From: Bacteroidales bacterium
GTDB lineage: Bacteria > Bacteroidota > Bacteroidia > Bacteroidales > UBA12077
Direction: 5' to 3'
DNA: 5,629 bases
Assembly: GCA_030156305.1 (NCBI GenBank)
Contig: JASGMZ010000196.1
Span: 1 to 5,629 of the forward strand
Shown one piece after another: positions 1 to 5,629 of this stretch (its first letter is position 1; each line of letters begins with the position of its first letter). The position numbers and the translations under genes were made by a program. The notes beneath the pieces are model-generated. The model saw nothing but the letters and a program-made list of their open reading frames with translations. It was not told the origin of the DNA and searched no databases.

Positions 1-97
1 CAAAATAAAAATATCAATAACTTTGTTTATAATTTTTTGCAAGATAACAGAATTCTCGTAACAACAATGTAGTTTAATAGAGCCATAAAAATTATCT
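1..97. other. AT-rich edge region, no supported gene
   Basis: This stretch is very AT-rich and lies between the left edge and the terminator. Plus frame 1 is open from the edge to a TAG at 70-72 (23 residues), so it could be the tail of a rightward gene that would share the terminator at 98-134. The peptide has no recognisable character, and an open frame of this length is expected by chance. The minus strand holds only a 19-codon ATG frame. I assign nothing here. Confidence 0.4.
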
Positions 98-134
98 AAA
101 AAAACCCTGCCGTTTTAATGGAGCAGGGTTTTTT
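98..134. terminator. Bidirectional intrinsic terminator downstream of pheS
   Basis: CCCTGC at 105-110 pairs perfectly with GCAGGG at 123-128 around a 12-base loop. The GC stem is flanked by a run of A on the left (98-104) and a run of T on the right (129-134). These runs extend the stem and supply a U-tract for transcripts from either side. It lies 25 bases beyond the pheS stop codon, so it most likely ends the leftward isomerase-pheS transcript. The symmetry means it could also end a rightward gene lying off the left edge. Confidence 0.88.
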
Positions 135-159
135 ATTTATTTTAAATTCAGGAATTATG

Positions 160-1182
160 TTAATTCGCCGATTTAAATTGATTTAAAAATCGCACATCAT
201 TTTCAAAATACAGGCGAAGATCATTTATTCCGTATTTTAACATGGCAATTCGCTCAATACCCATACCAAAAGCAAAACCAGTATACTTTTTGCTATCAAT
301 TTTACAACTATCGAGTACATTGGGATCCACCATTCCACAGCCCAGAATTTCAAGCCACCCAGTGTATTTACATACATTACATCCCTTACCATGGCAAATA
401 TTACAGGCAACATCCATTTCTGCGGAGGGCTCGGTAAATGGAAAATAGGAGGGCCGTAATCTTATTTTGGTTTGTTCGCCAAACATCTCTTTAGCAAAAT
501 ATAGTAGGGTTTGTTTTAAATCGGCAAACGATACATTTTCATCAATATACAAACCCTCTACCTGGTGAAATATGCAATGAGCACGGGCACTAATGGCTTC
601 GTTTCTAAAAACGCGGCCTGGTGAAATAGTTCGAATGGGTGGTTGTGATTTTTCCATCACGCGAACCTGAACAGAGGAAGTGTGTGTACGTAATAAAATA
701 TCAGGATTTTTTTCAATAAAAAACGTGTCCTGCATATCGCGGGCAGGATGTTCTTCCGGAAAATTTAATGCAGAGAATACATGCCAATCGTCTTCAATTT
801 CAGGCCCTTCGGAAATGGTAAAACCTAATCGTTTAAAAATATCAATAATTTCGTTTCGTACAATTGATAAGGGATGACGGGTGCCCATATGGATGGGATC
901 GCCCGGTAAGCTTAAATCTATATCCGAATGGCTATCAGATTTTTCTTCCAGGGCATTTTTAAGCGTATTAATTTTTTCTTGTAATGAAATTTTTAGTTCA
1001 TTTAATTTTTGGCCAACCTCTTTTTTGTTTTCACGTGGAACATTTTTGAATTCTGCAAACAAATCATTTATAATTCCTTTTTTGCCAAGATATTTTATCC
1101 GAAACGCTTCAATCTCTTCGAGGTTATCTGCAATAAACGATTTACTTTCTTCAAGATATTTATTAATCTTATCTATCATCAT
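160..1182 (-). CDS. pheS: Phenylalanine--tRNA ligase alpha subunit
   Basis: This is the catalytic subunit of the cytoplasmic class II phenylalanyl-tRNA synthetase. It activates phenylalanine with ATP and charges tRNA-Phe as an alpha2-beta2 enzyme with PheT, which is not in this window. The 340 residues match the usual bacterial length. Residues 1-85 are a charged, probably coiled-coil arm of the type that contacts tRNA. The catalytic core starts at about residue 95 (DPIHMGTRHPLS). Class II motif 2 spans about 187-214 (GRVFRNEAISARAHCIFHQ) and motif 3 about 302-323 (GFAFGMGIERIAMLKYG). A304 matches the E. coli A294 position that sizes the phenylalanine pocket. An insert with C260, C263, C268 and C271 (C-x2-C-x4-C-x2-C) suggests a metal knuckle. 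The first two codons are both ATG (1182 and 1179), so the start is uncertain by one residue. The start lies 9 bases after the isomerase stop with no Shine-Dalgarno sequence, so the two genes are probably cotranscribed. Confidence 0.98.
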   Translation of the reverse strand: MMIDKINKYLEESKSFIADNLEEIEAFRIKYLGKKGIINDLFAEFKNVPRENKKEVGQKLNELKISLQEKINTLKNALEEKSDSHSDIDLSLPGDPIHMGTRHPLSIVRNEIIDIFKRLGFTISEGPEIEDDWHVFSALNFPEEHPARDMQDTFFIEKNPDILLRTHTSSVQVRVMEKSQPPIRTISPGRVFRNEAISARAHCIFHQVEGLYIDENVSFADLKQTLLYFAKEMFGEQTKIRLRPSYFPFTEPSAEMDVACNICHGKGCNVCKYTGWLEILGCGMVDPNVLDSCKIDSKKYTGFAFGMGIERIAMLKYGINDLRLYFENDVRFLNQFKSAN

Positions 1183-1191
1183 ATGAATAAG

Positions 1192-2001
1192 TTATAATTT
1201 TTTAATGGTCATTTTAATATCTTTCAATGGGCGGTCGTTATCATCGGTTTCAACAGCAGCAATTTTATCTATTACTTCAAGCCCTTCGATTACTTCGCCA
1301 AAAACAGTGTAGGCTCCATCAAGATGGGGTGTTCCGCCAATGGTTTGATAAACTTTTCGTTTATCCTTAGGAATTTTGTACATCCCTTCTTTTTTAAATT
1401 GCTTTTCTGCTTTTTCTCTGGCTTCTCTTACAATAACCGGGTAATCGATAGTACCGCCTGTTTCGTATGCTTTTTCTTCGGCTTCTTTTATATATTTTGT
1501 AATTAATTTATTTAATCGCGAGGCGTTTATTCGGTTTTCAACCTTTTTAATATCTTCGTCGCTAAAAACTGAGCCCTGTACAATATAAAACTGAGATCCT
1601 GATGAGCGCATTTCCGGATTTACATCATCTCCTTCGCGTGCAGCAGCAATAACCCCTTTTTTATGAAAAATAGTATCCACAAATTCAGCGGGAATTGTGT
1701 AACCAGGGCCTCCGTTTCCAAGCCTTTCTCCGGGTTTTGCATTACGCGAGTCAGGGTCTCCTCCCTGTATCATAAAACCTTCTATCACGCGGTGAAAAAG
1801 TAATCCATCAAAATAATCTTGTTCAATAAGTTTTTTAAAATTTTTTTTATGCAACGGGGTTTCATCGTATAATTTAAAAATCATATCACCATATTCGGTC
1901 TCAATTTTATACAGTTCGGCTTTTTTTTCTTTTTTTATAGCTATATCGCAACCATTTGTAAATAAAATAACCGAAAAAATAATTATAAATATTTTTTTCA
2001 T
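1192..2001 (-). CDS. Cyclophilin-type peptidyl-prolyl isomerase, lipoprotein
   Basis: This is a predicted cis-trans prolyl isomerase that acts on envelope proteins in the periplasm. Residues 1-17 form a lipoprotein signal peptide (KK, then a hydrophobic stretch, then FTNGC) with C18 as the probable lipidated cysteine. The cyclophilin fold runs from about residue 30 to 269. FHRVI (69-73) carries the catalytic arginine R71, FMIQGGD (76-82) is the substrate-binding strand, and QFYI (137-140) and VFGEV (233-237) match the core. The human CypA W121 and H126 positions appear to be H226 and Y231 here. A charged, mostly helical segment of about 75 residues (roughly 144-218) splits the domain before IGGTPHLDG. 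It explains the 269-residue length against about 165 for a minimal cyclophilin, and I recall similar inserts in Bacteroidota homologues. It is the first gene of the probable operon with pheS and diverges from the patatin gene. The precise client proteins are unknown. Confidence 0.93.
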   Translation of the reverse strand: MKKIFIIIFSVILFTNGCDIAIKKEKKAELYKIETEYGDMIFKLYDETPLHKKNFKKLIEQDYFDGLLFHRVIEGFMIQGGDPDSRNAKPGERLGNGGPGYTIPAEFVDTIFHKKGVIAAAREGDDVNPEMRSSGSQFYIVQGSVFSDEDIKKVENRINASRLNKLITKYIKEAEEKAYETGGTIDYPVIVREAREKAEKQFKKEGMYKIPKDKRKVYQTIGGTPHLDGAYTVFGEVIEGLEVIDKIAAVETDDNDRPLKDIKMTIKKL

Positions 2002-2003
2002 CG

Positions 2004-2024
2004 TAATTTAGCCCATTAATTTAG
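2004..2024. repeat. Direct repeat TAATTTAG x2 in divergent intergenic region
   Basis: TAATTTAG occurs at 2004-2011 and again at 2017-2024, a 13-base period. Each copy differs by one base from the TAnnTTTG -7 consensus on the plus strand, so they could be weak tandem promoter elements for the patatin gene or a binding site. In AT-rich DNA an 8-base repeat may also be chance. The repeats overlap the predicted 5' leader of the leftward transcript. Confidence 0.3.
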
Positions 2025-2028
2025 ATAG

Positions 2029-2036
2029 CAAAAATA
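2029..2036 (-). promoter_or_regulatory. Predicted -7 promoter element for the isomerase-pheS operon
   Basis: Read on the minus strand, the sequence is TATTTTTG, an exact match to the Bacteroidota -7 consensus TAnnTTTG. It predicts a transcript start near 2022 and a leader of about 20 bases before the isomerase ATG at 2001. The matching -33 TTTG element is not evident at the expected distance (about 2055-2060), where the sequence is only T-rich. The position is plausible but the short AT-rich motif has limited specificity. Confidence 0.5.
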
Positions 2037-2067
2037 GTAACATTTCATTAGAATTAAAATAATCATA

Positions 2068-4362
2068 ATGAAAACCAAAAATTTGTTTATCGCTCTGTTT
2101 TTGTGTTTTTTGTATTTACATTCTTTTTCGCAAGAAAAAAAGGTGGGATTAGTGTTGAGTGGAGGTGGTGCCAAAGGATTAGCACATATTGGTGTTATTA
2201 AAGCATTAGAGGAAAACAGTATCCCTATTGATTATGTAGCCGGAACTTCTATGGGTGCTATTGTAGGAGGTTTATATGCTATTGGTTACTCTCCCGAAGA
2301 AATGGAACAACTGGTTTTATCTGCTGAGTTTCGAAATTGGGCCTATGGTTACATTGAGCAGGATTATATTTATTATTTTAAAAAATCACCCATCGCTGCC
2401 GATATGGTTAATATTAAAATCCGTATCAAAGATTCTACAGCAAAAGCCGAACTACCCACGAATTTAGTTCCTACACATCAGATGGATTTTGCTACAATGC
2501 AGATTTTTAGCCCGGCGAATGCTGCCGCAGATTACAATTTTGATAGTTTATTTGTTCCTTTTCGTTGTGTAGGTACTGATATCTATAATAATAAAGCTAA
2601 AATTTTTAAAAAGGGTAACTTAGGTTCAGCAATACGTGCTTCTATGACCTTTCCCTTTTATTTTAAGCCCATTGAAATAGATAGTGTTTTATATTTTGAT
2701 GGCGGAATGAAAAATAATTTTCCATACGATGTGATGATAAATGATTTTGCACCAGATTATATTATAGGAAGCAAAACCGCAGATAATTCTCCTAAACCAG
2801 AACCTGATAATATAGTTGTACAATTAGAAAATATGTTGATGGAAAAGGTCGATTATGATCTTCCTGCTAATGGTATTATAATAGAATCGAAATTTGTAAA
2901 TGTCAAATTGCTTGATTTTGATAAAGCTACTGACATTATCCAAAAAGGGTATGATAACACCTATGAAATGATCGACAGCATTAAAAGGTTAATTCCAATT
3001 CGCAGAGATACCATAAAATTGATGCAAAGAAGAGCCCACTATAAATCAAAACTTCCACCATTATTGTTTAAAGATGTTGTGATTGATGGATTAAACAGCA
3101 AAGAAAAAGATTATGTGAAAAAGAGTATTTTCCACCGTGATTCTATTTTCACCATTGATGAGTTAAAAGAAACATATTTTAAACTTTTAGCCGATGGTAC
3201 TATTTCTTCTATTTATCCAGAAGCATTTTATGATAAAAAAAGTAAAATTTTTAGATTAAAAATGAAAGTTAGTGAAGAGAGTAGATTTATAGCACGAATT
3301 GGTGCCAATATATCGTCCAGTTCCATTAATCATGGTTTTGGAAGTTTACAATATAATCAACTAGGTAAAATTTCTCGCTCAGCCTATGCAAATATTTATT
3401 TTGGACGATTATACAGTTCTGTAATGGTTCAAGCACGAGCAGATTTTCCTTCCAAAATACCGGTTGCTTTTACGGGTTCGTTTACCATGAACCGATGGGA
3501 TTTTTATAGCAGCAGCTCTGAACCATTTTTTGAGGATGTACGTCCACCTTATCTTATCCAAAATGAGAATAATTTAAAATTTTCAATGTTAGTACCTGTT
3601 ACTACAAATTCTTTATTTAAGGCACAGTTTTCTTATGGTTCTATTAGTGATGAATATTATCAAACCATGGAATTCTTTAAAGCTGATACTAATGATGTGA
3701 CTGATTTTGATTATTTTAATTTTAAAATTAATTTTGAAAAAAATAATCTTAACTACAAACAGTATCCTACGCAAGGAGTTAATCAAATCGTAAGTTTAAA
3801 TTATCTTAATGGGAATGAAAACTTTATTCCAGGATCAACCTCACAAATCGAACATGAAATTGAAAAAGAACATAAATGGTACAATATTCAATTTTTAAGA
3901 GACCAGTATTTCACACTTGGGAAGCATTTTAATATAGGTTATTTAGTCGAAGGTTCATTTTCCAATATGAGTTTTTTCAGTAATTATACTTCAACAATGC
4001 TTAATGCTAATAGTTTTCAACCTAATCCACATAGTAAAACTTTGTTTTTAGAAAATTACAGAGCACATAATTATCTGGCCATAGGGGTAAAACCAATTGT
4101 TAAATTTTCCGATAACTTACATTTCCGTACTGAGTTTTATGCCATGATGCCTTATCGGAAAATTATAAGCGGGGTAAATAAGCAAGCTGAATATGCAAAT
4201 GAGTTTTCACATATCAATTTTATGGCATCAACCTCATTGGTTTATCATACTCTATTTGGGCCGGCAAGTTTGAGCCTTAATTATTATGATAAAAAAGATA
4301 AGAAGTTTTACTTTGTATTTAATTTTGGATATTTGTTGTTTAATAAACGAGGTTACGAATAA
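2068..4362 (+). CDS. Exported patatin-like phospholipase with POTRA-like segment and outer-membrane barrel
   Basis: This is a predicted lipid acyl hydrolase of the patatin/RssA family fused to an outer-membrane barrel, the layout of type Vd secreted phospholipases such as PlpD and FplA. Residues 1-22 are a Sec signal peptide ending FSQ. The patatin domain spans about 25-310. The glycine-rich oxyanion loop GGGAKG is at 32-37, the nucleophile S61 sits in GTSMG (59-63), and D211 in DGG (211-213) completes the Ser-Asp dyad, so the enzyme looks active. Residues about 332-403 resemble one POTRA domain (FKDVVIDGLN at 334-343, then alternating helix and strand). Residues about 405-764 alternate aromatic and polar residues as in a 16-strand Omp85-type barrel and end in an aromatic strand (FYFVFNFGYLLF, 747-758) followed by six residues. 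A-rich sequence without a Shine-Dalgarno motif precedes the ATG. The flippase follows 14 bases downstream. The substrate, and whether the patatin domain faces the surface, cannot be read from the sequence. Confidence 0.93.
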   Translation: MKTKNLFIALFLCFLYLHSFSQEKKVGLVLSGGGAKGLAHIGVIKALEENSIPIDYVAGTSMGAIVGGLYAIGYSPEEMEQLVLSAEFRNWAYGYIEQDYIYYFKKSPIAADMVNIKIRIKDSTAKAELPTNLVPTHQMDFATMQIFSPANAAADYNFDSLFVPFRCVGTDIYNNKAKIFKKGNLGSAIRASMTFPFYFKPIEIDSVLYFDGGMKNNFPYDVMINDFAPDYIIGSKTADNSPKPEPDNIVVQLENMLMEKVDYDLPANGIIIESKFVNVKLLDFDKATDIIQKGYDNTYEMIDSIKRLIPIRRDTIKLMQRRAHYKSKLPPLLFKDVVIDGLNSKEKDYVKKSIFHRDSIFTIDELKETYFKLLADGTISSIYPEAFYDKKSKIFRLKMKVSEESRFIARIGANISSSSINHGFGSLQYNQLGKISRSAYANIYFGRLYSSVMVQARADFPSKIPVAFTGSFTMNRWDFYSSSSEPFFEDVRPPYLIQNENNLKFSMLVPVTTNSLFKAQFSYGSISDEYYQTMEFFKADTNDVTDFDYFNFKINFEKNNLNYKQYPTQGVNQIVSLNYLNGNENFIPGSTSQIEHEIEKEHKWYNIQFLRDQYFTLGKHFNIGYLVEGSFSNMSFFSNYTSTMLNANSFQPNPHSKTLFLENYRAHNYLAIGVKPIVKFSDNLHFRTEFYAMMPYRKIISGVNKQAEYANEFSHINFMASTSLVYHTLFGPASLSLNYYDKKDKKFYFVFNFGYLLFNKRGYE

Positions 4363-4376
4363 ATAAATTATAGGCA

Positions 4377-5629
4377 TTGAATCAGATAAAGAAATTAGCA
4401 GGGCAAACATTAATTTACGGTTTAAGCAATATGCTTGCCCGTTTTTTAAATTATTTATTAGTCCCTCTGCATACCCTCGTTTTAGGAAAATTTTTTTATG
4501 GAAAGTTAACCTATATTTACAGTAGTACAGCTATTTTATTAGTTTTATTAACCTATGGTTTAGAAACCGGTTTTTTCCGATTTGCCAGTAAAAAGGAGGA
4601 AAATTACGATTCTGTCTTTGGAACAAGTTTATATTCTATATTTTTTACCACCTCTGTTTTTTTGATTTTATCCCTCATATTTAAACAGCAATGGGTTAAT
4701 TATTTTGATATAGATAATTACCGTATAGTCATTTATTTTATTTTAATCATATCTTTTGATGTAATTAGCGCCATTCCTTTTGCTAAACTACGAATTGATG
4801 AAAGGCCTGTTAAATTTATGATTATTAAAGTTACAGGTATTGGCATTAATATCTTTTTAAATCTTTTTTATTTGTACGTTTGCCGTAAATTTTATCAGGC
4901 CGGAGCAGATAATTTTTTGGCTCATATTTATAATCCCGATAAGGTTCTGGAATATGTGTTAATTGCTAATTTTGTTAGCAGTGCTGTTACTTTTGTAATT
5001 TTAATGCCCGAAATTTTCAAAGTAAAATTACATTTTGATTTTTCGCTTTTAAAACGATTGCTACACTATTCTTACCCTATTTTATTTATAGGTTTGGCTG
5101 GAATGCTTAATGACAATATCGATAAACTTCTTATCCCAAAATTAATTAACGATCCCAATCCTGTTGAGCAGTTGGGTATTTATGGAGCCAATTTTAAACT
5201 TTCCATTTTAATGGTATTGTTTATTCAAATGTATCGGTATGCCGCAGAACCATTCTTTTTTAAAAACGCCGAAAACCTTGATGCTAAAAAATTATATGGA
5301 AAGATAATGACCTATTTTATCATTTTTGGTTTGCTAATTTTCTTAGGTGTTAACTTCTATATCAATATTCTAAAATACTTTATCAATAAAGAGTTTTGGG
5401 AAGGTTTAAAAGTTGTTCCTATTTTACTTTTTGCCAAGTTACTGTTCGGTATTTTATTTAATTTGTCTATTTGGTATAAAGTTACCGATAGAACAAAGTT
5501 TGGTGTTTTAATAGCCGGAACTGGCGCAGCTATTACAATTTTTGCCAATATTATTTTAATACCCCGAATTGGTTATTATGGTTCAGCATTAGCCAGTTTG
5601 GCAAGTTATATCGTAATGCTTATCATTTC
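4377..5629 (+). CDS. Polysaccharide (O-antigen/lipid-linked oligosaccharide) flippase, 3' truncated by window
   Basis: This is a predicted multi-pass inner-membrane protein of the Wzx-like polysaccharide transporter family (MATE-like/MOP superfamily), which moves lipid-linked sugars across the membrane. The frame is open without interruption for 417 codons to the right edge. The family is usually about 480-500 residues, so some 70 residues are missing. The start is TTG at 4377. An in-frame TAG at 4371-4373 rules out anything further upstream, and the first ATG (4431, codon 19) would cut into the conserved first helix (KKLAGQTLIYGLSNMLARFL). Hydrophobic segments lie at about 10-30, 43-62, 82-102, 117-135, 147-168, 191-211, 232-245, 269-285, 308-330, 345-366, 376-395 and 400-417. 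Charged loops include R68, K72-E75 and D141-R143. It starts 14 bases after the patatin stop with no terminator between, so the two genes are probably one transcript. The exact glycan substrate cannot be inferred. Confidence 0.9.
   Translation, partial: MNQIKKLAGQTLIYGLSNMLARFLNYLLVPLHTLVLGKFFYGKLTYIYSSTAILLVLLTYGLETGFFRFASKKEENYDSVFGTSLYSIFFTTSVFLILSLIFKQQWVNYFDIDNYRIVIYFILIISFDVISAIPFAKLRIDERPVKFMIIKVTGIGINIFLNLFYLYVCRKFYQAGADNFLAHIYNPDKVLEYVLIANFVSSAVTFVILMPEIFKVKLHFDFSLLKRLLHYSYPILFIGLAGMLNDNIDKLLIPKLINDPNPVEQLGIYGANFKLSILMVLFIQMYRYAAEPFFFKNAENLDAKKLYGKIMTYFIIFGLLIFLGVNFYINILKYFINKEFWEGLKVVPILLFAKLLFGILFNLSIWYKVTDRTKFGVLIAGTGAAITIFANIILIPRIGYYGSALASLASYIVMLII

Noticed and set aside
18..25. 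TAACTTTG, an exact TAnnTTTG promoter-like match that could start a short RNA ending at the terminator
   Set aside because: The -33 position lies outside the window, there is no supporting RNA structure, and the motif is frequent in AT-rich DNA.
1..72. Open plus-strand frame from the window edge to TAG at 70-72, possibly the end of a rightward gene
   Set aside because: Only 23 residues with no recognisable pattern; such a frame is common by chance and cannot be judged without the sequence to the left.
242..1197. Several plus-strand open frames of 60-101 codons opposite pheS
   Set aside because: They are antisense to a clearly conserved gene, lack recognisable domains, and arise from its codon composition.
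1324..1506. 60-codon plus-strand frame opposite the cyclophilin insert
   Set aside because: Phe- and Cys-rich antisense of Lys/Glu-rich codons; a shadow of the real gene.
2276..2467. 63-codon plus-strand frame inside the patatin gene
   Set aside because: Out of frame within a conserved catalytic domain, with no independent evidence of coding.
5357..5548. 63-codon minus-strand frame opposite the flippase
   Set aside because: Antisense to an uninterrupted membrane-protein frame and without family resemblance.
1..5629. Search for mobile elements, CRISPR arrays, tRNA genes, riboswitches, and toxin or defence modules
   Set aside because: No inverted-repeat-bounded transposase, regularly spaced repeats, cloverleaf or relevant protein motif was seen on either strand.

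Overview
The window looks like an ordinary chromosomal segment of a low-GC member of the Bacteroidota, probably Bacteroidales or a related anaerobic lineage. Four things point there. The DNA is AT-rich and no Shine-Dalgarno sequence precedes any gene. A TAnnTTTG promoter element (the Bacteroidota -7 consensus) lies upstream of the first leftward gene. PheS carries a four-cysteine insert that I recall from Bacteroidota homologues. The cyclophilin lipoprotein has a long charged insert of a kind I recall from the same phylum. The genus cannot be named from this sequence alone.

Layout: a short AT-rich edge (1-97) has no supported gene. A strong hairpin terminator (98-134) follows. Two leftward genes come next, read from about 2001 down to 160: a lipoprotein cyclophilin-type peptidyl-prolyl isomerase, then pheS 9 bases later, which together form a likely two-gene operon ending at the terminator. 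A 66-base divergent intergenic region (2002-2067) holds the leftward promoter and an 8-base direct repeat. Two rightward genes follow: a 764-residue exported patatin with a POTRA-like segment and a predicted outer-membrane barrel (type Vd / PlpD-like architecture), then, 14 bases later, a polysaccharide flippase of the Wzx/MATE-like superfamily. The flippase begins at a TTG codon and runs off the right edge after 417 codons.

Functionally, three of the four products belong to the cell envelope: a periplasm-facing prolyl isomerase, an outer-membrane lipid hydrolase and an inner-membrane glycan flippase. The fourth is the catalytic subunit of phenylalanyl-tRNA synthetase. I see no mobile element, CRISPR array, tRNA, phage or defence module, and no clear sign of a previously undescribed system. 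The most interesting items are the patatin-POTRA-barrel fusion next to a flippase, the cysteine cluster in PheS, the insert and altered active site in the cyclophilin, and the TTG start that hides the flippase from ATG-based gene calling.
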